Positions 10,056 to 16,874 of a stretch of 40,414 nucleotides of DNA are shown here, one piece after another (the stretch's first letter is position 1; every line of letters begins with the position of its first letter). Below the pieces are notes generated by a model that saw only the letters and a list, made by a program, of their open reading frames with translations, did not search any database and was not told the DNA's origin. The DNA comes from Halobiforma nitratireducens JCM 10879 (GTDB taxonomy: Archaea; Halobacteriota; Halobacteria; Halobacteriales; Natrialbaceae), in contig NZ_AOMA01000003.1 of the NCBI RefSeq assembly GCF_000337895.1, positions 64,786 through 105,199 of the forward strand, in the 5' to 3' direction. The translations under genes and the position numbers were made by a program.

Positions 10056-11038
10056 TCGTTCACCTGCGGGTTGAGATACGAGTAGATCGCGTCGACGAAG
10101 ATGTTGATCGTCACGAACGCGATGGCGATGAACACGACGATTCCCTGCATGAGCGGCCAGTCACGCGCATCCAGCGCGTCGATCAGTCGGAGACCTAACC
10201 CCGGCCAGTTGAAGACCGTCTCGGTGATGACTGCCCCACCCATCAGCGTCCCCATCTGGAGCCCGAGGACGGTGATAATCGGGATCATCGTGTTCCGGAG
10301 CACGTGTTTGTAACGGACGAGCACGTTCGGCAGCCCCTTCGCACGGCTGGCCGTGACGTACGGTTTCCCGAGTTCGTCGATCATCCCGCTACGCGTCAAG
10401 CGAGTGATCAGCGCTGTAAAGTACGTGCCAAGCGTTATCGCCGGCAGGGCGATGTGTTGCAGCCAGGTGATCAGGCCGGTGGCCGAACCGTACTGGACGA
10501 GCGTCACCATTGCCTCTCCGAACCCGACTGCCCGGCGGCCGGTCGGAAGCACGCCGATCCAGACGCCAAACAGCAGGATCAACATCAGGCCCAGCCAGAA
10601 GTTCGGTGTCGAAATCCCCAGCAGGGAAAACATCGTCGCCCCGTAGTCGGACGGCTGGTTCCGCCGGGTCGCCGAAATCACACCTAGGGGAATCGCGATG
10701 ACGACCGCGACGATGGTCGCCACGACCGCGAGTTCGACCGTCGCCGGAATCCGCTCGATCACCATCGCTTCGACTTCCCGATTCGACCGCCAGGAGTACC
10801 CGAAGTCGCCGACGATCAGCCCCTGCAGATAGTCGAAGTACTGGACGTAAATCGGCTCGTTTAGCCCTTCTTGTTCGCGAACGTGTTCGATGAGCTCCTG
10901 GGTGGCTCCCTCGCCGAGCATCAACGTGGCCGGATCGCCAGGCGACACCGCCCGGAGCCCGAACATGATCGTAACGACACCCCAGATAACGAATATACCC
11001 TGCAGTACCCGTCGCAGGAGGAACTTTCCTACATTCAT
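10052..11038 (-). CDS. dppB: Peptide ABC transporter permease (DppB/OppB type)
   Basis: The 328-residue permease starts MNVGKFLLRRVLQGIFVIWG, the classic DppB first helix. It carries the periplasmic-side segment PGDPATLMLGEGATQELI, and its EAA loop region reads KPYVTASRAKGLPNVLVRYK, followed by the conserved NTMIPIITVLGLQMGTLMGG helix and a final VFNWPGLGLRL motif. An upstream in-frame extension of 50 codons is not protein-like and was rejected in favour of the ATG at 11038. It is followed by a GTGA overlap into dppC, and 85 bases separate it from the binding-protein gene upstream. Confidence 0.94.
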   Translation of the reverse strand: MNVGKFLLRRVLQGIFVIWGVVTIMFGLRAVSPGDPATLMLGEGATQELIEHVREQEGLNEPIYVQYFDYLQGLIVGDFGYSWRSNREVEAMVIERIPATVELAVVATIVAVVIAIPLGVISATRRNQPSDYGATMFSLLGISTPNFWLGLMLILLFGVWIGVLPTGRRAVGFGEAMVTLVQYGSATGLITWLQHIALPAITLGTYFTALITRLTRSGMIDELGKPYVTASRAKGLPNVLVRYKHVLRNTMIPIITVLGLQMGTLMGGAVITETVFNWPGLGLRLIDALDARDWPLMQGIVVFIAIAFVTINIFVDAIYSYLNPQVNE

Positions 11039-11123
11039 TGGAACGTATGATCGATCATCGTTGAAACGGATCGCATAAACTCCAGGAACGATACGTCGCG
11101 TTCGTTCCTGTCGAAGCGTCGAC

Positions 11124-12725
11124 TTACGTCTCCATCTCCCAGAGGTAGACGGTCTCGTCCTCGCGGGGGTCCCACTGGATGTCCTCACGGACGCCGTAGA
11201 TGCTCTCCTGGGTGTGGAGGAAGACGAACGGCGCTTTCTCGTGGGCCAACTCGTTGACGTACTCGAGTTGCTCGCGGCGTTCGTCGGGGTCTTCGATCTC
11301 CTGGCTCTCGATGATCTCGTCGCTGAGTTCCTCGTCGTCGAACGTTCGTGCCGGGTTGTCCGGAATCGTAAAGAAGCCCTGGACCCCGTAGTCGGTGTCG
11401 CCCGTGATGGTGCCCCAGCCGATGAGATAGAACGGAATCTCGAACTCGTCGGGGTCGACGCCGGCGGAGTTGGCGTCGGAGACGATACCGAAGTCGACGA
11501 CGTTCGCCTCGCAGTCGACGTTGTCGAGCTGGTCGATCTGGTCGGCGACGGTCTCTCCGACTTCGGCGTCGTTGAGGTACCGACCCTGCGGGACGGTCAA
11601 CTCGATCTCGACGCCGCCGTAGCCGCTCTCCTCGACCAGACTCTCGGCCGTGCCCAGATCCTGCTCGTAGGGTTCGATATCTTCGTTGAAGCCGTTGATA
11701 CCCGGCGCGATCGGCTGGCCGCGGGGTTCGCCGAAGCCGTTGAGGATCTCGTCGACGATTCCTTCGTTGTCGACCGCGTAGTTCATCGCCTGCCGGAATT
11801 CCTGGCTGTCGAACGGCTCGACAGTGTTTTTCATCGGGCAGAAGATGTTCCGGAAGCTCGTCACCTGCCGAATTTCGACGTCGTCGGCCTCTCGAACGGT
11901 CGTCACGTCCTCGGGCAGGATGTTGATCGTGAGGTCCGTCTCGCCGGCCTCGAGCGAGCTCACGCGACCGCTGGATTCGCCGTCAGCGTTGAACACGACG
12001 CGCTCGAACGGCGGTTCCTGGCCCCAGTAGTCGTCGAACCGCTCGACGACGATCTGCTCGCCGGACGTGAACTCGACGACCTCGTAGGGGCCAGTGCCGT
12101 TGAAGTCCTCGGCCTCGGCTCCGGAGATTTCCTCGTTTTCGGCGTCGTGGTTCTCGATCGCCCACTCCATGTTGAGCGCTCGAGCGTAGTTGCCGAACTC
12201 GAACTCGGCGAGACCTGGTGCAGCCTCGTAGTTGACCTGTACCGTCGTTTCGTCGAGTGCTTCGGCCCCTTCGATCGAACCGAGGCCGAACGAGCCGATA
12301 TCACTGACGACGCCCATGTCGGGATCGACTGTTCGGTCGATCGTCCAGGCGATGTCCTCGGCGGTCAGGTCGTCACCGTTGTGGAACTCCACGTCGTCGC
12401 GAATGTACAGTTCGGTCGCGCCTTCACCCTCCTGAATCTCCCAGTCGTCGACGACGCGTGGGAAGATTCCTTCGCCGGGCTCGAAGTCGAACAGCGGCTC
12501 GTAAATGTGGTCGTAAATGTCGAAATAGTCCCCGGTGATGTGATCGAGCGGGTCGATCGTATCGGGGAACTGCGACAGCGTGACCGTAAGTTCGTCGACA
12601 TCTCCAGCGGGGTCCTCGTCGCCGAGACAGCCGGCGATCGCGGATAGCCCGGTGGTGGCTCCAGCAGCCCCAGTGAGCTTGAGCAACGTTCGACGATCCA
12701 TGCTCGTGGTGTTAGCACCCTTCAT
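11124..12725 (-). CDS. dppA: Peptide ABC transporter substrate-binding lipoprotein (family 5)
   Basis: This extracellular solute-binding protein captures peptides or related ligands for the importer encoded downstream. The 533-residue precursor has a Tat signal (DRRTLLKLTGAAGATTG) ending in a lipobox SAIAGC, so it is exported folded and anchored by a lipid on the cysteine. The mature part shows family 5 features: IYEPLF, FHNGDDLTAEDIAWTIDR, a GTGPYEVVEF segment and RQAMNYAVD. The mature surface is strongly acidic, as expected in molar salt. The ATG at 12725 lies about 27 bases downstream of a TATA-like box, so the operon transcript is probably leaderless; an internal ATG at 12701 is an alternative. 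Substrate preference cannot be inferred. Confidence 0.93.
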   Translation of the reverse strand: MKGANTTSMDRRTLLKLTGAAGATTGLSAIAGCLGDEDPAGDVDELTVTLSQFPDTIDPLDHITGDYFDIYDHIYEPLFDFEPGEGIFPRVVDDWEIQEGEGATELYIRDDVEFHNGDDLTAEDIAWTIDRTVDPDMGVVSDIGSFGLGSIEGAEALDETTVQVNYEAAPGLAEFEFGNYARALNMEWAIENHDAENEEISGAEAEDFNGTGPYEVVEFTSGEQIVVERFDDYWGQEPPFERVVFNADGESSGRVSSLEAGETDLTINILPEDVTTVREADDVEIRQVTSFRNIFCPMKNTVEPFDSQEFRQAMNYAVDNEGIVDEILNGFGEPRGQPIAPGINGFNEDIEPYEQDLGTAESLVEESGYGGVEIELTVPQGRYLNDAEVGETVADQIDQLDNVDCEANVVDFGIVSDANSAGVDPDEFEIPFYLIGWGTITGDTDYGVQGFFTIPDNPARTFDDEELSDEIIESQEIEDPDERREQLEYVNELAHEKAPFVFLHTQESIYGVREDIQWDPREDETVYLWEMET

Positions 12726-12748
12726 ACGAGTCTAATGTGATCAATAGG

Positions 12749-12758
12749 TACTATAAAG
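12749..12758 (-). promoter_or_regulatory. TATA box of the peptide importer operon
   Basis: On the minus strand the sequence ctttatagta sits about 24-33 bases before the ATG at 12725. This supports initiation at or next to the start codon and the longer N-terminus of the binding protein. Confidence 0.55.
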
Positions 12759-12849
12759 GTTGGTGGTATGGAACACGGTCACACGAGACGGTTGGGAACC
12801 AGTCGCTAATAAAAATAGTTCGGCCGCTGCGAAATCCGAACTCACCCAC

Positions 12850-12858
12850 AAGCTTAAG
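12850..12858 (+). promoter_or_regulatory. TATA-like box of the RNase H-like gene
   Basis: The sequence aagcttaag lies 25-33 bases before the ATG at 12883, the spacing for a leaderless transcript. The same aagctt core at the same distance occurs before the glyoxalase-fold gene (25263) and the GTPBP1-type gene (35025). Confidence 0.5.
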
Positions 12859-12882
12859 TTTCGCTCATCTCGTAGACCGAGT

Positions 12883-13542
12883 ATGGCCGCTCACGGCCGG
12901 TCCGCACTGCGGGACCTGTTCGACGAGTCGCCCACGCCGCATATCGCCCATCCTCCTCGGACTCACCACCGCGATTTCTACGTCGCTACCGACGGGTCAT
13001 TCCGGGAGTCGGGCGGCGGCCTGGGGGCCGTCATCGAAACGCGCGACGGCGCTCGCGTCGCACGCATCGCGACCGCGGACGCGCCGCCGGACAACAACGT
13101 CGCCGAGTACCGGGCGCTTCACCTCGGGCTCGATGTCCTCGCGGCGAGGGCCCCACGTGACGCTCGCGTCGGCGTCCTCGTCGACCACGATTCCCTGGCG
13201 AGTAACGTCAACAGCGCCATCCTCGCCACCAACCACCCCGACGGGAAATCCCCACAGCCGCTGTCGGTCCCGGCGGAGACCAGACACCACTGGCGGGGTA
13301 TCCGGGCCCGACTCTGTGGGTTCGACGAGGTCCGGGCGGCGCGGATCGACAGCGATCAGAACCCTGCCCACCCGCTCGCGAACGAACCGGACCGGTACCA
13401 ACACGTCAACCAGGAGCCCGAGCGTTGCGTACTTCCCGATCCTCCAGAACCGGTCTCGAGGGCGTCGGGGGGCTCCGGGGCCGACTACCTGCCGCCGTCC
13501 AGGGCCGACCGCAACGGCGGCGGTGGCCGGGCTTCGGACTGA
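12883..13542 (+). CDS. RNase HI-like (RVT_3 type) protein
   Basis: The 219-residue protein has the RNase H fold signature. FYVATDGSF places Asp37, NNVAEYRALHLGLDVL gives Glu75, and VLVDHDSL gives Asp101, the three core acidic metal ligands. The region that should hold the fourth acidic residue reads DSDQNPAHPLANE, where the usual Asp of AD-x-LA is His163. RNase HI enzymes cleave the RNA strand of RNA/DNA hybrids in the cytosol. The first 30 residues and the Pro/Gly/Asp-rich C-terminal 50 residues are outside the fold. The ATG at 12883 is supported by a TATA-like box about 27 bases upstream. Activity is likely but not certain. Confidence 0.8.
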   Translation: MAAHGRSALRDLFDESPTPHIAHPPRTHHRDFYVATDGSFRESGGGLGAVIETRDGARVARIATADAPPDNNVAEYRALHLGLDVLAARAPRDARVGVLVDHDSLASNVNSAILATNHPDGKSPQPLSVPAETRHHWRGIRARLCGFDEVRAARIDSDQNPAHPLANEPDRYQHVNQEPERCVLPDPPEPVSRASGGSGADYLPPSRADRNGGGGRASD

Positions 13543-13618
13543 CGCCGACAGTCGTCGAGCCGGGTCGCACCGTTCGGAACCGCCACCGTTATTTCGACGC
13601 TCGCGAGAGTCGTCTTCG

Positions 13619-14068
13619 ATGAGCCTTCGCGTCGCCGTCGCGGCCCCGTTCATCCAGCACGGCACGGACAGCCTCGAGGAGGGGGAGTTCGTCGTCGCGC
13701 TCTCGCTGGATCGGGACTGGTTCTCGCCCGACCAGGCCAAGCGCCTGATCGACGTCGCGACCCGCGACGGACTGCTCGAGCGCGAGGGTGACGACCTCGT
13801 CGCGACGTTCGATCCCGCCGCTGTCACCGTCCCGGAGGAGTTCGTTCCCGACGAGGATATCCTCCAGGAACGGTCGGCGTTCGAGCAGGTCCTCGATGCG
13901 CTCGTGGCAGAGGGTATGGAGAAACACGAGGCAGTGGGGGCAATAAACGGGCTGCAGGACGAACTCGGTGTGACGATTGAAGCTGCAGCAGTGGTCTACG
14001 CCCGACGGGAAGGCGTCGAGGTGGAGGAACTCGTGCCGATCGCGAAAGCGGGACTGTCGGAGGAGTGA
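13619..14068 (+). CDS. DUF2240 family protein
   Basis: The 149-residue soluble acidic protein resembles the archaeal DUF2240 family. Its N-terminal half (LRVAVAAPFIQHGTDSLEEGEF, shown here in part, then FSPDQAKRLIDVATRDGLLE and a short beta pair DDLVATFDP) looks like a winged helix. The C-terminal half is helical (FEQVLDALVAEGMEKHEAV, then GLQDELGVTIEAAAVVYARR). No biochemical role is established. The ATG at 13619 is 25-31 bases after an AT-rich gttattt box. It follows the RNase H-like gene in the same direction after 76 bases. Confidence 0.78.
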   Translation: MSLRVAVAAPFIQHGTDSLEEGEFVVALSLDRDWFSPDQAKRLIDVATRDGLLEREGDDLVATFDPAAVTVPEEFVPDEDILQERSAFEQVLDALVAEGMEKHEAVGAINGLQDELGVTIEAAAVVYARREGVEVEELVPIAKAGLSEE

Positions 14069-14408
14069 AATCGGAGAGACGGTTCACGCTGGTGTGTTGG
14101 ATCGCGGCCCTCGACCCACGGTGACCAAGTTGATCTGGGATCACTTCCGGTAGCGCCGGGCAAGTCGGCTTACTGTGTACTGATCCAGAAAGACACGGCT
14201 ATTCAACAGAGTAGTTACAGGTGGCTTCTCGATGCCAGCAGCCGGGAGGTCCTTGGTAGACGTGTGCGCGATGTGGCGACGATACGAGGTCGTTCGTCCG
14301 GGAAGACCGGGACGTTTCACACAAGAGAACAGGTCGTGGCGTAGACTGGCACGTATTCTGACCGCGGTACGGGAAGCCGCGCCGTTTACGGCGCGGATGG
14401 TGCCATTA
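14069..14408. other. 340-base gene-free interval with one strong hairpin
   Basis: No protein is supported. A plus-strand open frame that starts here overlaps the whole Tat-protein gene antisense and has no domain. The interval holds a perfect 8-bp stem with a 4-base loop at 14377-14396 (listed separately). Confidence 0.4.
14377..14396. repeat. Perfect 8-bp inverted repeat (ccgcgccg/cggcgcgg)
   Basis: The arms 14377-14384 and 14389-14396 are exact reverse complements around ttta. The hairpin lies 12 bases past the stop of the Tat-exported protein on the minus strand. It may terminate that transcript, though no T-run follows. Its context on the plus strand (gggaag before, gatggt after) recalls the hairpin ends of haloarchaeal IS200/IS605-type elements, an inference from memory. 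Confidence 0.5.
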
Positions 14409-14909
14409 CTACCGTTCTGTCTCGTTGACTCTCGTGGTACCGTATATTGTTTCTTCGCTCACATTCCTGATGCCAACAGCGGCGCTTTCCTCGGGGATCG
14501 AGTAGCTCGAGACCATTGGGTAGCTACCATTGTCCCAGAGCTCGGAAGCGATGAATACCGTCGAGTCTCCAGAGAAATCCACTATCCCTACTTTCGCAGC
14601 CAGGTCCGTATCGTGGTCGGCGCTGAAGCTATAGAGATTCCCCTGTTCGATAGCGGGGCTGGCAACGGTTCGTAGCTCATCTGGTGACAATCCACCGGCG
14701 TAATCGATGAAGACCGGCCACGTCTGAGACGTATTAGCTACGTCGCTGGCATCGTACTCATCGACCGACTGCTCGACAACGTCCCCAGTCTGTGTGCCAT
14801 TGACTTCCTCAGCTGCGACAGTCGTCAGACCACTGGTTAGAATGCCTGCACTAGTTAGAGTGGCGATTCCGCTTTTGAGAGTCGACCGTCGGGTCGATCG
14901 GCGTGACAT
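14409..14909 (-). CDS. Tat-exported protein of unknown function
   Basis: The 166-residue precursor starts MSRRSTRRSTLKSGIATLTS, a twin-arginine signal with a hydrophobic core ending near TTVAAEE. This gives a mature secreted or surface protein of about 130 residues. The mature part is Ser/Thr/Asp-rich with no cysteine and no recognised domain. It includes WPVFIDYAGGLSPDELRTV and later SGDSTVFIASELW, suggestive of a small beta-rich fold. Base composition is clearly less GC-rich than the flanking genes, consistent with recent acquisition. The start at 14909 is preferred; an in-frame start 8 codons upstream (14933) would also retain the signal. Confidence 0.6.
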   Translation of the reverse strand: MSRRSTRRSTLKSGIATLTSAGILTSGLTTVAAEEVNGTQTGDVVEQSVDEYDASDVANTSQTWPVFIDYAGGLSPDELRTVASPAIEQGNLYSFSADHDTDLAAKVGIVDFSGDSTVFIASELWDNGSYPMVSSYSIPEESAAVGIRNVSEETIYGTTRVNETER

Positions 14910-14948
14910 TGCATATTGGATTTCCATGCCCATGAGTTAAGTCCGATA

Positions 14949-14962
14949 CCTATAGCTATAGG
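14949..14962. promoter_or_regulatory. Palindromic TATA-like element upstream of the Tat-exported protein
   Basis: The sequence cctatagctatagg is a perfect 14-bp palindrome about 40 bases before the ATG at 14909. It is the most AT-rich element upstream of this gene and could act as its TATA box or as a dimeric regulator site. Confidence 0.4.
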
Positions 14963-15056
14963 CAATAACCAAGGAGTGAAACAACTGGTACAAAATTACG
15001 TCCCCGACTAACTCGGCTCTTGTCCCCTCCGACGGCATCAGTTATATTACACATGA

Positions 15057-15142
15057 CTATAGTAACAACTGCAACGATTTGCACACCGTTCGCCGATCTC
15101 TCTGGCGATCAGGTGTGCATTGACTTGCAGTGGCTACTATAG
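15057..15142 (+). repeat. 86-bp hairpin-forming dispersed repeat, copy 1
   Basis: The element begins and ends with ctatag. Its outer 18 bases on each side pair at 16 of 18 positions. Inside, gcacacc pairs with ggtgtgc, and tcgcc pairs with ggcga around a 9-base loop, so the whole unit folds as one long interrupted hairpin. It is 75 of 86 identical to copy 3 and 72 of 86 to copy 2. No target-site duplication or protein is evident. It could be a miniature transposon relic or a structured RNA. Confidence 0.75.
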
Positions 15143-15526
15143 CTTCGTGCACGCACGACCTTGCCGAACGAGCACTGATAATCGAGGGACAGCCCGGACA
15201 GTGCTCTCTGGCCGGCAGTTGTTTTGATCGTCTGCACGCGGTAATCCGTTCGTCGGTAGTAGTGGTTCGGACGTTCCGACCGGGTGCCGAGGCATCCAAC
15301 TGTCAGACAGTTCTGTGTGTAGAGGGTGCCGGCAAACATCTCGAGGAGCTCGTTCGATCCGTCGTGTTGAATAGCTATCCGGTTCCTGTGATCACCGGCC
15401 TCGACGTCCCACGAGGGGTGCCAGTTTGTCGCTATCCAACAACGCAGTTCACACTGGAGTTTTGGACCGAACGAACCCGATCAGGGAGTCGAAGACGGTT
15501 AGTCCCCGGACCGCCGATCGGTCGAC
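15143..15526. other. 384-base gene-free interval after repeat copy 1
   Basis: No gene, RNA or strong structure can be supported. Open frames crossing the interval are long only because of GC bias and run into the following gene out of frame. Confidence 0.4.
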
Positions 15527-15991
15527 ATGGTCGAAGACCGGATCACCGACGGGACGCGGATCGCCCAGCTACTCTCCTCCGAACTGGACGGTCGCGAGGA
15601 CGGCCCGTTCGCGTCCGTCGCGGTGACGAACGCCGACACGGACGTCGAACCGACCGCGGAGGGGGCGCGGGCATACGACGTGGCACTAGTACTGGCCGCG
15701 GACGGAACGGACGCCGACTCCGGGGAGGCCGGAGACGGCGACGGAGAGAAACGACGAACACGCATTGCGCGCGCGTTCGTCCACGAGGACCGCGCTCACC
15801 TCGAGTTCGAGGTCGAACAGGACCTCGCGGCCGAGAGAGCCGGGGCCGTGGAGCTGCGGGTGCGGCCGAAAGCGACACAGCCACCGCGAACGCTGGTGTT
15901 CGTCGAGAGCGGAGCCGAGGTAAAACGGGTGACGGACGTCGTTCGAGCAGTTGTCGACGCACGCCTGGTCGAGGGCGACGGCGACGCGTAA
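15527..15991 (+). CDS. Acidic haloarchaeal hypothetical protein
   Basis: The 154-residue acidic protein starts MVEDRITDGTRIAQLLSSEL, has a beta-rich middle (PFASVAVTNADTDVEP, YDVALVLAAD) and a central low-complexity acidic linker (GDGDGEK). It then has further strands (RAHLEFEVEQDL, PRTLVFVESGAEVKRVTDVV). No metal ligands, membrane segments or catalytic motif are visible. The ATG at 15527 begins the protein-like composition. The role is unknown. It is convergent with the HAD gene, 23 bases apart. Confidence 0.7.
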   Translation: MVEDRITDGTRIAQLLSSELDGREDGPFASVAVTNADTDVEPTAEGARAYDVALVLAADGTDADSGEAGDGDGEKRRTRIARAFVHEDRAHLEFEVEQDLAAERAGAVELRVRPKATQPPRTLVFVESGAEVKRVTDVVRAVVDARLVEGDGDA

Positions 15992-16014
15992 CACACTCTG
16001 TCAGCTGTCGGTCA

Positions 16015-16674
16015 CTACTCGAGAGTCGCGACGATCTCCGGTACCGCCGTCGCCACCTCGCGCTGGTCGACGTGAGCGACCGCCCGCTGGTCGGACTCGG
16101 GGCCGTCCTCGAGTAGCACCTGAACGACGGCCATCCCCGCGTTCGTCGCGCCGTAGACGTCCGCCTCGACATCGTCGCCGACGTAGACTGCCTCGGCGGG
16201 CGCGACGCCGAGTTCGGACGCGATCGCGTCGAACGCCCGCGGGTCGGGTTTGCCGGCCTCGAGTTCGCCCGTCACGAGCGCCGCGTCGAAGGCCTCTTCC
16301 CAGCCCAGCGTCTCGAGTTTGTCCCGCTGGGCGCGGACGGGGCCGTTGGTGAGCAGGCCGACGCGGTACTCCGTACGGAGGTCCGCCAGCATGGCTTCGA
16401 CACCGGGGAGGGGCTCGAGTGCATCCGCGATCGTCTCGCGGTAGGCTGTCGCGAGCGTCTCGGGATCGGCGTCGGTCACCCGGTCCTCGAGCAAGTCCGC
16501 GAAGATGGGCTCGCGACTCTCCCGAGTGAGGTTCCGACTGTGGGCCGCGAGGTACTCCTCGCGGGTCAGAGCGGGGGCGTCGGCAGCGTCGACTGCCTCC
16601 CGGAGAAGGGTTTCCCGGTCCCGCGTCGGCACCGCGAGCGTGTAATCGAGATCGAAGACGACCGCCCGTACCAT
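16015..16674 (-). CDS. HAD-superfamily hydrolase (phosphatase)
   Basis: The 219-residue soluble enzyme has all four HAD motifs: VVFDLDYTLAVP (motif I, nucleophile Asp and acid/base Asp), LLTNGP (motif II), AGKPDPRAF (motif III lysine) and YVGDDVEADVYGA (motif IV). A helical C1 cap lies between motifs I and II, as in phosphoglycolate phosphatase or haloacid dehalogenase-like proteins. It probably dephosphorylates a small phosphorylated metabolite in the cytosol; the substrate is not readable. The ATG at 16674 is preferred over a GTG three codons earlier because motif I follows directly. Confidence 0.9.
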   Translation of the reverse strand: MVRAVVFDLDYTLAVPTRDRETLLREAVDAADAPALTREEYLAAHSRNLTRESREPIFADLLEDRVTDADPETLATAYRETIADALEPLPGVEAMLADLRTEYRVGLLTNGPVRAQRDKLETLGWEEAFDAALVTGELEAGKPDPRAFDAIASELGVAPAEAVYVGDDVEADVYGATNAGMAVVQVLLEDGPESDQRAVAHVDQREVATAVPEIVATLE

Positions 16675-16874
16675 GGGAGTCACGGAGGACTCGAGGTGGT
16701 TGAAGCTATCCCTTCGCCCTCCGGACGGTCTGTTGGGCCGGACCGCTCGAGTCTACTCGACTCTACGGCGCTTCTCCGGCATGTCGGCGGTGTGTTCTCA
16801 GCTTTCACCAGGGCTGGAACCGAACGGTTTCTTTCGGTACCGTTAATTCCCGTGAACAGGTCAGTCACTACCGA

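Noticed and set aside
11214-12647. Plus-strand frame of 477 codons inside the peptide-binding protein gene
   Set aside because: It is antisense to a gene with clear signal peptide and family motifs; its composition (Val, Asp, Glu, Arg repeats) is that of a mirror frame.
14232-14675. Plus-strand open frame of 147 codons antisense to the Tat-exported protein
   Set aside because: The minus-strand frame has a convincing Tat signal, whereas this one has no domain or promoter and follows from antisense base bias.
15057-15339. Small minus-strand proteins containing CKSLQL and SPDGSAISV across the 86-bp repeats
   Set aside because: They arise only from reading through the repeat; copies differ in frame and length and no start signals are shared.
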